From an uncultured Bacteroidia bacterium (GTDB lineage: Bacteria; Bacteroidota; Bacteroidia; Bacteroidales; F082): 64,000 bases of DNA. A program made the translations under genes and the position numbers. The notes below the pieces were generated by a model, which did not search any database, was not told the origin of the DNA, and saw only the letters and a list, made by a program, of their open reading frames with translations. Below are positions 1-13,682 of the stretch, piece by piece. The DNA is taken from contig CADBZW010000001.1 of the NCBI GenBank assembly GCA_902799345.1, forward strand, positions 1 to 64,000, given 5' to 3'. How positions within the stretch are numbered: the stretch's first letter is position 1; each line of letters starts with the position of its first letter.

Positions 1-456
1 CTCGGTATGGGTGCTGAGAAGCTGAAGTCAGTCGTTACCGGTGTGGAAATGTTCCGCAAGATTTTGGACGAAGGCGAAGCTGGCGATAACGCTGGTCTGT
101 TGCTCCGTGGTATCGACAAGGACGAAATCCGCCGTGGTATGGTTATTGCCAAGCCCGGTTCGGTGAAGCCCTACCACCACTTCAAGGGTCAGGTCTACGT
201 CTTGAGCAAAGAAGAAGGTGGCCGTCACACCCCGTTCCGTAACAAGTATCGTCCTCAGTTCTACTTCAGAACCACCGACGTTACCGGTGAAATCACCCTG
301 CCTGAAGGTATGGAAATGGTCATGCCTGGCGACCACGTCACCATCGACGTTAAGTTGATTGCCGATATCGCCATGGACAAGGGTCTCCGCTTCGCTATCC
401 GTGAAGGTGGCCGTACCGTGGGTTCCGGTCAAGTCATCGAGATCATTGACGATTGA
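1..456 (+). CDS. tuf: Elongation factor Tu, C-terminal part (5' truncated by window)
   Basis: This is the 3' end of the gene for EF-Tu, the GTPase that delivers aminoacyl-tRNA to the ribosome. The reading frame is open from base 1, so the N-terminal GTPase domain lies outside the window. What remains is part of domain 2 ([19 protein letters not shown]) and all of domain 3 ([20 protein letters not shown], then MVMPGD, ending in the basic GGRTVGSG segment), all strongly conserved in the family. It is followed by a hairpin, tRNA-Trp and secE, the standard tuf-trnW-secE order in bacteria. The identity is certain; only the start is missing. Confidence 0.98.
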   Translation, partial: LGMGAEKLKSVVTGVEMFRKILDEGEAGDNAGLLLRGIDKDEIRRGMVIAKPGSVKPYHHFKGQVYVLSKEEGGRHTPFRNKYRPQFYFRTTDVTGEITLPEGMEMVMPGDHVTIDVKLIADIAMDKGLRFAIREGGRTVGSGQVIEIIDD

Positions 457-474
457 TCAACAAACAAATCAATG

Positions 475-501
475 TAAGGGTGGGCTCAACCCCCACCCTT
501 A
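475..501 (+). terminator. Hairpin after tuf
   Basis: A perfect 10-bp stem (TAAGGGTGGG at 475-484 with CCCACCCTTA at 492-501) around a 7-nt loop lies between the tuf stop codon and tRNA-Trp. Only a short T-containing stretch follows (TTCT), so it could be a partial terminator or a processing hairpin that protects the tuf mRNA 3' end. It ends 4 nt before the tRNA acceptor stem. Confidence 0.6.
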
Positions 502-505
502 TTCT

Positions 506-578
506 ACGGGCGTAGCTCAGTTGGTAGAGCATCGGTCTCCAAAACCGAGTGTCGAGAGTTCGAGCCTTTCCGCCCGTG
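506..578 (+). tRNA. trnW: tRNA-Trp (anticodon CCA)
   Basis: A full cloverleaf can be drawn. The 7-bp acceptor stem is ACGGGCG (506-512) with CGCCCGT (571-577), followed by discriminator G578. The D arm contains GCTCAGTTGGTAGAGC, the anticodon stem is TCGGT/ACCGA with loop CTCCAAA, and the T arm contains GTTCGAG. The anticodon at 539-541 is CCA, which decodes UGG (tryptophan). CCA is not encoded at the 3' end (GCT follows). The position between tuf and secE is conserved. Confidence 0.95.
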
Positions 579-602
579 CTTTTTATTAAGGTTCAATAGA
601 AG

Positions 603-791
603 ATGAAAATTACAAACTACATTAAAGAATGCTACACCGAGCTCAAGGAGAAGGTCACATGGCCCACTTGGCCCGAGTTAAGAAGTAGCGTGATTGTTGT
701 GTCCATTGCTTCCCTAATAATCGCCTTGGTGGTTTTTCTGATGGACATCTCCTTCAAGAATCTGTTGGAAGCTTTCTACGGATTGTTCTGA
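603..791 (+). CDS. secE: Preprotein translocase subunit SecE
   Basis: Encodes the small essential SecE subunit that clamps the SecY channel in the inner membrane. At 62 residues it is the short single-spanning form typical of most bacteria. The amphipathic N-terminal helix contains the family signature (YTELKEKVTWPTWPELRSS) and is followed by one transmembrane helix (about residues 29-47, VIVVSIASLIIALVVFLMD). It sits between tRNA-Trp and nusG, the usual order, and is probably cotranscribed with nusG. Confidence 0.95.
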   Translation: MKITNYIKECYTELKEKVTWPTWPELRSSVIVVSIASLIIALVVFLMDISFKNLLEAFYGLF

Positions 792-852
792 TAGATTGTA
801 CGTTGAATCTTGATGAGCAAGTATTGGCTAACTTAACAATTTTGTCAGGAAG

Positions 853-1401
853 ATGAGCGACACGAACGAATTGAAATGGTATGTGGTCAGGGCCATCTCT
901 GGTAAGGAAAAGAAGGTTAAAGAATACCTTGAATCCGAAATCAAGAGACTCAACCTGCAGGACCTCATCCCTACGGTTTTGATCCCGACAGAGAAGTATT
1001 TCGAAGTCAAGAACGGCAAGAAGGTATGCAAAGAGCGTAACTACCTGCCGGGCTATGTGCTTGTGGAAGCTGTTCTGGTGGGCGAGGTAGTTCATGTCAT
1101 CAAGGACGTTCCCAACGTGCTTGGCTTCTTGGGTACGAATGGTGAACCCGACCCGCTTCGTCCCATTGAAGTGAAGCGTATCCTCGGCAAGATGGACGAG
1201 CTTCAAAGCATGGGCGCTGGCAGCGATGTCATGTTCATGGTGGGGCAGTCGGTCATTGTCAACGACGGTCCTTTCAGTACCTTCCAAGGTGTCATCGAAG
1301 AGGTGAACGAAGAGAAGAAGAAGCTGAAGGTTTCGGTGAAGATATTCGGTCGCAAGACCCCGTTGGAACTGAGTTTCTTCCAGGTGAAGTTGGAAAGCTA
1401 A
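853..1401 (+). CDS. nusG: Transcription termination/antitermination protein NusG
   Basis: NusG binds the RNA polymerase clamp, suppresses pausing and couples transcription to Rho or the ribosome. The 182-residue protein has the N-terminal NGN domain ([20 protein letters not shown] near the start, then [11 protein letters not shown]) and a C-terminal KOW domain ([20 protein letters not shown]). Length and domain order match the core family. It starts at the ATG at 853 and lies in the conserved secE-nusG-rplK order. Confidence 0.97.
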   Translation: MSDTNELKWYVVRAISGKEKKVKEYLESEIKRLNLQDLIPTVLIPTEKYFEVKNGKKVCKERNYLPGYVLVEAVLVGEVVHVIKDVPNVLGFLGTNGEPDPLRPIEVKRILGKMDELQSMGAGSDVMFMVGQSVIVNDGPFSTFQGVIEEVNEEKKKLKVSVKIFGRKTPLELSFFQVKLES

Positions 1402-1457
1402 TCAATAGTTGTGAGTTAAAATTGTTGCCTTATTACACTTAATTAAGGATTAAAGAA

Positions 1458-1904
1458 ATGGCAAAAGAAGTAAGCGGATTAATTAAATTGCAAATCAAAG
1501 GAGGAGCTGCGAATCCCGCCCCGCCCGTTGGTCCCGCTTTGGGTTCGAAGGGTGTGAATATCATGGAATTCTGCAAGCAGTTCAACGCCCGTACGCAGGA
1601 TCAGGCTGGCAAGGTGTTGCCCGTCATCATCACTGTGTATAAGGACAAGTCTTTCGATTTCATCGTTAAGGCTTCGCCCGTGGCGGTCTCCATCATCGAG
1701 GCTGCGAAGATCAAAGGCGGCTCCAAGGAACCCAACCGTTCGAAAGTCGGTTCGTTGACTTGGGACCAAGTGAGAGAAATCGCCACCAACAAGATGAAGG
1801 ACATGAATTGCTTTACCGTCGAGTCCGCCATGTCAATGGTGGCCGGAACGGCACGCAGCATGGGCGTCAAGATAACCGGCGAATCACCTTTAAAGAAAGA
1901 CTAA
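1458..1904 (+). CDS. rplK: 50S ribosomal protein L11
   Basis: L11 forms the stalk base of the large subunit, next to the GTPase-associated centre. The 148-residue sequence carries the proline-rich N-terminal signature ([20 protein letters not shown]) and the C-terminal rRNA-binding domain with a [10 protein letters not shown] segment. It is followed at 40 bp by rplA, the usual L11 operon pair. In many bacteria L1 represses translation of this pair; I did not identify the L1 site here. Confidence 0.97.
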   Translation: MAKEVSGLIKLQIKGGAANPAPPVGPALGSKGVNIMEFCKQFNARTQDQAGKVLPVIITVYKDKSFDFIVKASPVAVSIIEAAKIKGGSKEPNRSKVGSLTWDQVREIATNKMKDMNCFTVESAMSMVAGTARSMGVKITGESPLKKD

Positions 1905-1944
1905 GATCTTTCGTGCATTTGTAGAACAAAAAAAAGTTAGTTAA

Positions 1945-2640
1945 ATGTCAAAAGTATCCAAACAGAGGAAAGAAGCTTTAGCTAAGTTCGACAAAAGCAA
2001 GAGTTACTCCTTGAATGAAGCAGTTGATATCGTAAAACAGATCACTTACAGCAAGTTCGATGCTTCTGTTGACTTGAACATCCGTCTGGGTGTCGACCCC
2101 CGTAAGGCCAACCAAATGGTGCGCGGCTCGGTGACGCTCCCTCACGGCACTGGTAAAGTCGTCCGCGTCCTGGTGCTTTGCAACCCGGACAAGGCTCAAG
2201 AAGCTTTAGACGCTGGTGCTGATTACGTCGGTCTGGATGAGTACATCCAGAAGATTAAGGACGGTTGGACCGATATTGACGTTGTGATCACCACTCCTAA
2301 CATCATGCCTAAAGTGGGTGCTCTGGGCCGTATCCTCGGTCCTCGCGGCTTGATGCCGAACCCCAAGACGGGCACTGTTACGATGGACGTCGCAAAGGCT
2401 GTTCAAGAAGTGAAAGCCGGTAAGATCGACTTCAAGGTCGACAAGTACGGCATCATTGCTGCTGGAGTCGCTAAAGTGAGCTTCTCTCCGGAACAGATTT
2501 TTGATAACGCCAAGGAGTTGATCCAAACCGTTATCAAGTTGAAACCAGCCGCTGCTAAAGGTACCTATGTGAAGAGCATCTATATCTCTAGCACGATGAG
2601 CCCGGGTGTGCAGATCGATGTCAAATCAGTGTCAAACTAA
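1945..2640 (+). CDS. rplA: 50S ribosomal protein L1
   Basis: L1 forms the mobile stalk that helps release deacylated tRNA from the E site and also acts as a translational repressor of its own operon in many bacteria. The 231-residue protein shows the family blocks [27 protein letters not shown] and [10 protein letters not shown]. It starts at the ATG at 1945 and is followed after 20 bp by rplJ, so the L11-L1-L10-L7/L12 block appears to be one transcript. Confidence 0.97.
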   Translation: MSKVSKQRKEALAKFDKSKSYSLNEAVDIVKQITYSKFDASVDLNIRLGVDPRKANQMVRGSVTLPHGTGKVVRVLVLCNPDKAQEALDAGADYVGLDEYIQKIKDGWTDIDVVITTPNIMPKVGALGRILGPRGLMPNPKTGTVTMDVAKAVQEVKAGKIDFKVDKYGIIAAGVAKVSFSPEQIFDNAKELIQTVIKLKPAAAKGTYVKSIYISSTMSPGVQIDVKSVSN

Positions 2641-2660
2641 ATTGAAAGGAATTTGTTGAA

Positions 2661-3182
2661 ATGAGAAAAGAAGATAAACAAGTCCTCATCGACTCCATAC
2701 TCAGTGAACTGAAAGCCTGCCCTAACTTCTACCTGACCGACGTCTCCGACCTCAACGCCGAGAAGACCAGCCAGCTGAGAAGACAGTGCTTTAATAGTGG
2801 TGTGAAAATGATCGTTGTGAAGAACGCGTTGCTCCATAAGGCTATGCAGCAAATGGAGAAGGACTACGAAGGCCTGTACGACGTTCTGAAAGGATCTACT
2901 GCCCTGATGCTGTGCGAGACCGGCAACGCTCCCGCCAAGCTGATCAAGAATTTCCGTAAGACCAGCGACCGTCCTATCCTGAAGGGTGCCTTCATCGAGG
3001 AGTGCTGCTACATTGGCGACGACATGATCGACGCCCTGTGCAACATCAAGTCGAAGAACGACCTCATCGCGGACGTCATCGCCCTGCTGCAATCGCCGAT
3101 GAAGAACATCATCAGCGGCCTGCAATCGGGTGGACACAAGTTGAGCGGCATTCTCGAAACCCTGTCCGAAAGACCAGAATAA
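2661..3182 (+). CDS. rplJ: 50S ribosomal protein L10
   Basis: L10 anchors L7/L12 dimers to the stalk base. The 173-residue protein has the N-terminal rRNA/L11-binding domain (FYLTDVSDLNAEKTSQLRR, then VVKNALLHKAM) and a C-terminal helix that would bind L7/L12. It is followed by rplL after 63 bp. The family is recognised from overall pattern, length and neighbours rather than a single motif. Confidence 0.95.
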   Translation: MRKEDKQVLIDSILSELKACPNFYLTDVSDLNAEKTSQLRRQCFNSGVKMIVVKNALLHKAMQQMEKDYEGLYDVLKGSTALMLCETGNAPAKLIKNFRKTSDRPILKGAFIEECCYIGDDMIDALCNIKSKNDLIADVIALLQSPMKNIISGLQSGGHKLSGILETLSERPE

Positions 3183-3245
3183 TAATATCGAATGTGATTC
3201 ATTCAAAACAAAAAGCAAGTATTAACAATTAAAAATAAAAGTAAA

Positions 3246-3623
3246 ATGGCAGATCTTAAAGCTTTTGCTGAACAATTAGTCAACCTCACCGTGAAGGAAG
3301 TGAACGAACTCGCTAACATCCTGAAGGAAGAGTACGGTATTGAACCCGCAGCCGCCGCTGTTGCTGTTGCTGCTCCTGCTGCCGGTGGTGCTGCCGCCGC
3401 TGCTGAAGAAAAGACCTCTTTCGACGTCATCCTGAAGAGCGCTGGTGCTCAGAAGCTGGCCGTCGTGAAGTTGGTGAAGGAACTCACCAGCCTCGGTCTG
3501 AAGGAAGCTAAGGAACTCGTTGACGCAGCTCCCAAACCGCTGAAGGAAGGCGTGAGCAAAGACGAAGCTAATGCACTGAAGGCTCAACTCGAAGAGGCCG
3601 GTGCAGAAGTGGAAGTGAAATAA
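3246..3623 (+). CDS. rplL: 50S ribosomal protein L7/L12
   Basis: L7/L12 is the multicopy stalk protein that recruits translation GTPases. The 125-residue sequence has the N-terminal dimerisation domain, an Ala-rich hinge (residues about 36-58) and the conserved C-terminal factor-binding domain ([20 protein letters not shown] and [14 protein letters not shown]). Codon use is strongly biased, as expected for a highly expressed gene. Two hairpins separate it from rpoB. Confidence 0.98.
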   Translation: MADLKAFAEQLVNLTVKEVNELANILKEEYGIEPAAAAVAVAAPAAGGAAAAAEEKTSFDVILKSAGAQKLAVVKLVKELTSLGLKEAKELVDAAPKPLKEGVSKDEANALKAQLEEAGAEVEVK

Positions 3624-3654
3624 GGATTCAATTCCCGTCGATAACGGCATTCAA

Positions 3655-3708
3655 CCTCAGTCCCGAATAGGGGCTGAGGTTTGTGCCGATTTTTCGCTTT
3701 ATGCGAAA
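3655..3708 (+). promoter_or_regulatory. Tandem hairpins between rplL and rpoB (candidate attenuator)
   Basis: The 141-nt rplL-rpoB spacer holds two stems. The first, at 3655-3679, pairs CCTCAGTCCC with GGGGCTGAGG (10 bp, one G-U) around GAATA. The second, at 3692-3708, pairs TTTCGC with GCGAAA. T-rich sequence follows each. In E. coli the rplL-rpoB gap contains a partial terminator and an RNase III site that lower rpoBC expression relative to the ribosomal genes. By analogy this may be an attenuator or processing region. Confidence 0.55.
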
Positions 3709-3764
3709 TTTCCTCTTTTCGTTAGTTCGTCTTTCCCTTTACATCACCTAAAAACAATATTACC

Positions 3765-6700
3765 TTGGCAACAAAATCAACTGAAAGAATCAGCTTCGCG
3801 TCGATTAAGAAGTCGTTCGAATATCCTGATTTTCTGGATATTCAGCTTCAGTCTTTCCAGGATTTCTTCCAATTGGAAACCAATCCCGACAACAGGAAAA
3901 ACGAAGGTCTCTACAAGGTCTTTTCAGAAAATTTCCCCATCACCGACGCACGAGGCAACTTTACTCTCGAATTTCTTGACTACTACATCGACGCCCCCCG
4001 CTATAGCATCGAGGAGTGCATCGAGCGTGGTTTGACCTATAGCGTTCCTCTCAAGGCAAAACTTAAATTGTCGTGCAACGACGAGGAACACGAAGACTTT
4101 GAGACCGTCGTCCAAGACGTGTATCTCGGCATGATCCCTTACATGACACCTCGCGGTACCTTCGTCATCAACGGCGCCGAGCGCGTTGTGGTCTCACAAT
4201 TGCACCGTTCACCCGGTGTGTTCTTCGGTCAGAGCCAGCATGCCAACGGCACCATGTTGTATTCGGCCCGTATCATCCCGTTCAAGGGTTCTTGGATGGA
4301 GTTCTCGACCGACATCAACAACGTCATGTATGCCTACATCGACCGTAAGAAGAAATTACCCATCACCACCTTGTTGCGTGCCATCGGCTATGAAACCGAC
4401 AAGGACATCCTCGACGTTTTCAACCTCGCTGAGGAAGTCAAGGTCTCAAAGGCCGGCCTGAAGCGCGTCTTGGGCCGCAAGCTCGCCGCTCGCGTGCTGC
4501 ATACCTACTTTGAGGACTTCGTCAACGAAGATACCGGCGAGTGCGTCTCCATCGAACGTAACGAGGTCATCATCGACCGTGACGTGGTGCTTGAGGAAGA
4601 ACATATACAGAAGATCGTCGACAGTGGCGTGAAGACCATCCTGCTTCACAGCGAGTCGGAACGCGACGAGAACGATAGGGTCTCGGACTACTCGGTCATC
4701 TTCAAGACCTTGGAAAAAGACCCCAGCAATTCTGAAAAGGAAGCTGTCGAATATATCTATCGCCAACTGCGTAATGCCGAACCGCCCGATGAGGAAACGG
4801 CTCGTGGCATCATCGAGAAGCTGTTCTTCTCCGACAAGAGATATGACCTGGGACTGGTGGGCCGCTACCGTATCAACCGTAAGCTCAACCTCTCCATCCC
4901 GGAAGACGTGAAAGTCTTGACCAAGGAAGATATCATCGCCATCATCAAGTACTTGGTCGAGCTTTTGAGCAGCAAGGCCGAAATCGATGATATCGACCAC
5001 TTGAGCAACCGTCGTATCCGCACCGTGGGCGAACAGCTGCAAGCCCAGTTCGGTGTCGGCTTGGCTCGTATGGCTCGCACAATACGTGAACGCATGAATG
5101 TGCGCGACAACGAGGTGTTTACGCCGATCGACCTGATCAACGCCAAGACGCTGTCGTCGGTCATCAACTCGTTCTTCGGCACCAACCAGCTGTCGCAATT
5201 CATGGACCAAACCAACCCGCTGTCGGAAATCACGCATAAGCGTCGTATCTCCGCTCTGGGCCCTGGCGGTCTGTCGCGCGACCGTGCCGGTTTCGAAGTC
5301 CGTGACGTTCACTACACGCACTACGGCCGTCTGTGTACGATTGAGACCCCAGAAGGTCCTAACATCGGTCTGATTTCGTCGCTTTGCGTGTTCGCTAAGA
5401 TCAACAACTTGGGCTTCATCGAGACGCCTTACCGCGAAGTGGTCGACGGCAAAGTCGACTTCAAGAAGGATCCGGTTTACCTGACCGCCGAGCTCGAAGA
5501 AGACAAGATCATCGCCCAAGCCACCACGCCGGTTGACGACGAAGGCAGATTTATCGACAAGGATATCAAAGCGCGTTACATTGCCGATTATCCTATCGTA
5601 TCTCCTGAAGAGATCAACCTGATGGATGTGGGTCCCAACCAGATCGCCTCCATCGCCGCTTCGTTGATTCCGTTCCTGGAGCACGACGACGCCAACCGTG
5701 CCTTGATGGGCTCGAACATGATGCGTCAGGCTGTACCTTTGATGAATCCCGAAAGTCCCATCGTGGGCACCGGTATCGAACGCTCTGTTGCCAAGGATTC
5801 ACGCGTTCTTATCACTGCCGAGGGCGAGGGTGAAGTCATCTTCGTTGACTCGAAGAAGATCGTCATCAGGTACGACCGCACCGACGAACAACGTCTGGTG
5901 AGCTTCGACGACGACGTGAAGACCTATTATCTCACGAAGTACGCCCGCACCAACCAGAACACGAGCATCAACATCAAGCCTATCGTGCGCCGCGGCGATC
6001 GCGTGACTTTCGGTCAGATCATGACGGAAGGCTACGCTACCCAAAACGGCGACCTGGCTCTTGGTCGTAACCTGAAAGTGGCCTTCATGCCTTGGAAGGG
6101 TTACAATTATGAGGACGCTATCGTGATTTCGGAACGCATCGTGAAGGAAGACCTGTTCACCTCCATCCACATCGAGGAGTTCACCCTTGAGGTGCGCGAC
6201 ACGAAGCGTGGCTTGGAAGAGCTGACCAACGATATCCCGAACGTGAGCACCGATGCCACTAAGGACTTGGACGAACACGGTATCATCCGTGTGGGTGCCG
6301 AGGTCAAGGAAGGCGACATCCTGGTGGGTAAGATCACGCCTAAGGGCGAGAGCGACCCCACTCCGGAAGAGAAGTTGCTGCGCGCCATCTTCGGCGACAA
6401 GGCCGGCGACGTGAAGAACGCCTCACTGAAGGCTGGTCCTTCGATGAAGGGTGTGGTCATCGGCAAGCGCCTCTTCTCGCGTCTGCAAAAGGACCGCAAG
6501 GCCCGCGCCAAGGACAAGGAAGACATCGCCAAGATCGATGCCGCCTGCAAGAAGGAGTTGGCAGCCTTAAAGGACGTCCTCGTCGAAAAGCTGATGACTG
6601 TGTTGAGCGGTCACACTTCTACGGGTGTCCAGAACAACTTCAAGGAGACCATCATCGCCAAGAAGGTGAAGTTCACGGCAAAAGCACTTTACGACATCGA

Positions 6701-7610
6701 TTATCTGTCCGTCAACCCCAACAAGTGGACGTCGGATGAGAAAGTCAACAAGATGGTGGGCGCCATCATCGACAACTACACCGTGAAGTACAAGGAGATT
6801 GAAGGCCGTTACAACCGTGAGAAGTACGTGGCCAGCGTTGGCGACGAACTGCCGAACGGCATCGTGCAGATGGCCAAGGTCTATGTCGCCAAGAAGCGCA
6901 AGCTGATGATTGGTGACAAGATGGCCGGTCGTCACGGTAACAAGGGTATCGTTTCGAAGATTGTCCGCGCGGAGGATATGCCTTTCCTCGCTGACGGCAC
7001 TCCTGTCGACATCGTGTTGAACCCCTTGGGCGTGCCTTCACGTATGAACCTCGGTCAGATCTACGAGACCGTGCTCGGATGGGCCGGTCACGAACTCGGA
7101 CTGAAGTTCGCCACCCCGATCTTCGATGGTGCCACCTTGGAAGAGATTAACCAGTACATGCGCAAGGCCGGTCTTCCCGACAATGGCCGTATGCAGCTGT
7201 ACGACGGCGAGACGGGCGAGCCTTTCGACCAGCCTGCCACCGTGGGTTACATCTACATGCTGAAGCTGCACCACATGGTCGACGACAAGATGCATGCTCG
7301 TTCCATTGGTCCTTACTCACTGATCACGCAGCAGCCTCTGGGTGGTAAAGCTCAGTTCGGTGGCCAGCGTTTCGGTGAAATGGAAGTCTGGGCTCTCGAA
7401 GCCTTCGGCGCCAGCAACGTGCTGCAGGAGATCTTGACCGTGAAGTCCGACGACGTCAACGGTCGCGCCAAGGCCTACGAAGCCATCGTGAAGGGCGACA
7501 ACATGCCTGTCCCGGGCATCCCCGAGTCCTTCAACGTGTTGATCCACGAACTCCGTGGCTTAGGCTTGGAGATCACCTTTAAGGACAAGGAAGGCAAAGT
7601 GTTGAATTGA
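3765..7610 (+). CDS. rpoB: DNA-directed RNA polymerase subunit beta
   Basis: Encodes the 1281-residue beta subunit of RNA polymerase. Conserved blocks include [11 protein letters not shown], the rifampicin-region segment [20 protein letters not shown], and [17 protein letters not shown] near the active centre. The start is a TTG at 3765: there is no in-frame ATG in the spacer, and starting here gives the usual short N-terminus before YPDFLDIQ. It is followed 32 bp downstream by rpoC. The two upstream hairpins probably set its level relative to rplL. Confidence 0.97.
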   Translation: MATKSTERISFASIKKSFEYPDFLDIQLQSFQDFFQLETNPDNRKNEGLYKVFSENFPITDARGNFTLEFLDYYIDAPRYSIEECIERGLTYSVPLKAKLKLSCNDEEHEDFETVVQDVYLGMIPYMTPRGTFVINGAERVVVSQLHRSPGVFFGQSQHANGTMLYSARIIPFKGSWMEFSTDINNVMYAYIDRKKKLPITTLLRAIGYETDKDILDVFNLAEEVKVSKAGLKRVLGRKLAARVLHTYFEDFVNEDTGECVSIERNEVIIDRDVVLEEEHIQKIVDSGVKTILLHSESERDENDRVSDYSVIFKTLEKDPSNSEKEAVEYIYRQLRNAEPPDEETARGIIEKLFFSDKRYDLGLVGRYRINRKLNLSIPEDVKVLTKEDIIAIIKYLVELLSSKAEIDDIDHLSNRRIRTVGEQLQAQFGVGLARMARTIRERMNVRDNEVFTPIDLINAKTLSSVINSFFGTNQLSQFMDQTNPLSEITHKRRISALGPGGLSRDRAGFEVRDVHYTHYGRLCTIETPEGPNIGLISSLCVFAKINNLGFIETPYREVVDGKVDFKKDPVYLTAELEEDKIIAQATTPVDDEGRFIDKDIKARYIADYPIVSPEEINLMDVGPNQIASIAASLIPFLEHDDANRALMGSNMMRQAVPLMNPESPIVGTGIERSVAKDSRVLITAEGEGEVIFVDSKKIVIRYDRTDEQRLVSFDDDVKTYYLTKYARTNQNTSINIKPIVRRGDRVTFGQIMTEGYATQNGDLALGRNLKVAFMPWKGYNYEDAIVISERIVKEDLFTSIHIEEFTLEVRDTKRGLEELTNDIPNVSTDATKDLDEHGIIRVGAEVKEGDILVGKITPKGESDPTPEEKLLRAIFGDKAGDVKNASLKAGPSMKGVVIGKRLFSRLQKDRKARAKDKEDIAKIDAACKKELAALKDVLVEKLMTVLSGHTSTGVQNNFKETIIAKKVKFTAKALYDIDYLSVNPNKWTSDEKVNKMVGAIIDNYTVKYKEIEGRYNREKYVASVGDELPNGIVQMAKVYVAKKRKLMIGDKMAGRHGNKGIVSKIVRAEDMPFLADGTPVDIVLNPLGVPSRMNLGQIYETVLGWAGHELGLKFATPIFDGATLEEINQYMRKAGLPDNGRMQLYDGETGEPFDQPATVGYIYMLKLHHMVDDKMHARSIGPYSLITQQPLGGKAQFGGQRFGEMEVWALEAFGASNVLQEILTVKSDDVNGRAKAYEAIVKGDNMPVPGIPESFNVLIHELRGLGLEITFKDKEGKVLN

Positions 7611-7642
7611 TGTTTAATGCTAGTTAAAAGAAAGATAGAAAT

Positions 7643-11950
<4,308 letters not shown>

Positions 11951-11966
11951 CGTGTTAATGAATTTC

Positions 11967-11999
11967 GCGGGGACGGCCATAAGGCTGTCCCCGCTTTTT
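11967..11999 (+). terminator. Intrinsic terminator after rpoC
   Basis: A 12-bp stem (GCGGGGACGGCC at 11967-11978 with GGCTGTCCCCGC at 11983-11994, one G-U pair) with loop ATAA is followed directly by TTTTT. This is a textbook Rho-independent terminator that closes the secE-rpoC operon. The DUF3467 gene begins only 15 bp further on, so it is reached by readthrough or has a promoter I could not recognise. Confidence 0.9.
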
Positions 12000-12013
12000 A
12001 ATACAATAGCATC

Positions 12014-12319
12014 ATGGAAAACAATCAGAAAAACCAATTGAATATCGAGATTAATGACGAGGTGTCGCAAGGAACATACTCCAATCTGGCCATCATCACC
12101 CACTCGCCCAACGAGTTCATCGTTGACTTCGCTCAGATGATGCCTGGCACACCTAAAGCCAAGGTGCGTTCAAGAGTGATTATGAACCCGGTGAACGCCA
12201 AACGTTTGTACAAGGCTCTGGCCGAGAATATCGCCAAGTATGAACAACAGTTCGGCACCATTAGCGACGGCGGCGGCATCGCCCCGTTCAACATGGGCAT
12301 TCCTACGGCACGGGCTTGA
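12014..12319 (+). CDS. DUF3467 domain protein
   Basis: A 101-residue protein of the DUF3467 family, commonly found just after rpoC in Bacteroidota. Typical family features are the N-terminal LNIEINDEVSQGTYSNLAII segment, the NEFIVDFAQMMPG block and a C-terminal GIPTARA tail. No biochemical function is established to my knowledge. Conservation beside rpoC suggests a housekeeping role linked to transcription, but that is inference. It starts at the ATG at 12014, immediately downstream of the operon terminator. Confidence 0.88.
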   Translation: MENNQKNQLNIEINDEVSQGTYSNLAIITHSPNEFIVDFAQMMPGTPKAKVRSRVIMNPVNAKRLYKALAENIAKYEQQFGTISDGGGIAPFNMGIPTARA

Positions 12320-12475
12320 TAACATCACGTGTCATTATAAATCGACCGTCTATGTCATTCCTTTTGGAAGTACAAGAGAGTTTTATAGAATAATGTAAAA
12401 CATTGATATGCTTTGTGTTATATTTTGTTTTGTAAAATAGTTCAAAATTTTTAGGTTTTGATTTCAAGCTTTTTG

Positions 12476-12483
12476 TACTTTTG
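12476..12483 (+). promoter_or_regulatory. Candidate -7 box for the 12.49-12.65 kb RNA
   Basis: TACTTTTG matches the Bacteroidota TAnnTTTG -7 element. No well-spaced TTTG -33 box is visible (the nearest is 15 nt upstream). Transcription would begin near 12488 and run into the structured region and terminator described separately. Confidence 0.4.
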
Positions 12484-12487
12484 AAGT

Positions 12488-12650
12488 CGCGTATGAACAC
12501 AACAAGGCACCGAAACCTTGGTGATATCCCGTAATGACGGTCGATTAAACTTAAGGTTAAAGGTCCGGTGCCCTGTGGAAAAACGTTTACTTACAAAGAT
12601 GCGTCACCTGGCTTATTCTGTGGTAGGAATTTCAGGTGACGTTTCTTTTC
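12488..12650 (+). ncRNA. Candidate structured small RNA, family unknown
   Basis: No plus-strand reading frame of note exists here, but the DNA folds well. The outer stem is GGCACCG (12506-12512) with CGGTGCC (12566-12572). Inside it AACCTT (12514-12519) pairs with AAGGTT (12553-12558), and innermost CCGT-AATG-ACGG (12529-12540) is extended by ATC/GAT. A -7 box lies upstream, and a T-tailed hairpin at 12602-12650 closes the unit, giving an RNA of about 160 nt. I see no 4.5S or tmRNA signature. 6S RNA or a lineage-specific sRNA are possible. The reading rests on structure alone. Confidence 0.4.
12602..12650 (+). terminator. Terminator shared by the candidate RNA and the DUF6261 gene
   Basis: CGTCACCTG (12602-12610) pairs with CAGGTGACG (12633-12641) around a 22-nt loop, followed on the plus strand by TTTCTTTTC. 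The stop codon of the convergent DUF6261 gene (12613) lies inside the loop, so the same stem may also terminate the minus-strand transcript. Confidence 0.55.
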
Positions 12651-13359
12651 TGCCCTTACGGCGACGCACCTTGGCATTGTCGTTCCTGATTTGAGAATCG
12701 ACAAGCTTGGCAAACGCGTCGTAAGTGGCGGCATCCTCGTTGCATTTGGCTTCAAGGTGCACCACCAACTTCTGGTTGATGAGTTCGATGATGACCTCTT
12801 TCAGGTCGGTGGCCGATTCGGTCTTGTCCTCCAGCAGCTGGTGTTGGTATTCCACCTGCATTTTTTCGAAGACCGTTTCTGCCTCACGAAGTCGATCCAC
12901 AGCTGTCTTCATGGTTTCCAAGCCCTCCAGATGAGAGGCCAGTTCTTTGTCGGACAAGCGAAGGAGCAGCGCTTGGATGAGAGCAGTCTTGCTCTGGTAG
13001 TTGCCTGCCTGTATCGAAGGGAGATAATTCTCGAACACAGGCCTTAAATCAGTCCAATGGGACTGAACTTTCTCGTCGGACAACTTATCATATCCCTTCT
13101 TGAGGTTGACCAAGGCGCTGACGCATCTCATGCGGTGCGCGTCGTAGGTCTCAAGCGAGGAGATGAGGCGGTTGTTACGAAGAGCGTCGAGGATACGATC
13201 CGACAGGTCTTTCAGGTCTGCCATCACGTTACGCAGATAGACATCCGCACTGAGTGCGGCTTCGCAGCTTTGGTGTAAGCTGCACAGTGTATGGGCAAGG
13301 CCCGCCACTTCGGCGACCCTCAGCCCTTGAAGGAGACGGTTCATATTATAACTTTTCAT
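12613..13359 (-). CDS. DUF6261 family protein
   Basis: Predicted 248-residue, almost wholly helical protein. The ORF extends upstream to 13686, but that part is low-complexity repeat sequence, so I place the start at the ATG at 13359 (MKSYNMNRLLQGLRVAEV; 13344 is the alternative). Its N-terminal leucine-rich segment followed by long amphipathic helices and a basic C-terminus (KVRRRKGRKE) matches my recollection of the DUF6261 family, which is common and often multicopy in Bacteroidales. Function is unknown. It is convergent with the candidate RNA and downstream of the PIN-like gene on the same strand. Confidence 0.65.
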   Translation of the reverse strand: MKSYNMNRLLQGLRVAEVAGLAHTLCSLHQSCEAALSADVYLRNVMADLKDLSDRILDALRNNRLISSLETYDAHRMRCVSALVNLKKGYDKLSDEKVQSHWTDLRPVFENYLPSIQAGNYQSKTALIQALLLRLSDKELASHLEGLETMKTAVDRLREAETVFEKMQVEYQHQLLEDKTESATDLKEVIIELINQKLVVHLEAKCNEDAATYDAFAKLVDSQIRNDNAKVRRRKGRKETSPEIPTTE

Positions 13360-13415
13360 ATTATAATGTGTTGTGACCGTCTTACAGGATATCAAATAAT
13401 TGGGAATACTCGGTG

Positions 13416-13592
13416 CCAAAGCGCCAAGCAAAACGCAGGTTGACCTTCCGTCGTCGGAAAATGGTCGACCAACACTTTTTTCCGACAGTTTTCCGTCGTC
13501 AAAAGGCGAAGCAGGAAAAAAGTCGGTGATGTTCCGCCGCCCAAAGCCCAAGCCAAGCTCAGGTTGGCCTTGCGGCGTGCGCCAAAAGGCGG
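13416..13592. repeat. Imperfect direct repeat upstream of the DUF6261 gene
   Basis: The 323-bp gap between the DUF6261 start and the PIN-like gene stop contains two related units of about 50 bp, beginning at 13416 (CCAAAGCGCCAAGC) and 13541 (CCAAAGCCCAAGCC). Both continue into CAGGTTG(A/G)CCTT. No gene is apparent, although the DUF6261 frame stays open through the region. Confidence 0.45.
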
Positions 13593-13682
13593 AGCTGGCC
13601 ATTTGTCTTCCTGTGTGCGTTCCGAGAGCGCACAAGGGCGTGTCGCCTTGGGCAGGCTGGGAGGTGATGTCAAAATGCAGTA

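Noticed and set aside
4446..5684. 412-aa minus-strand frame inside rpoB
   Set aside because: Antisense shadow caused by the codon bias of rpoB; no domain and no promoter.
12488..12650. Signal recognition particle RNA or tmRNA
   Set aside because: The conserved SRP tetraloop region and the tmRNA tRNA-like ends are absent, so the RNA is reported only as unknown.
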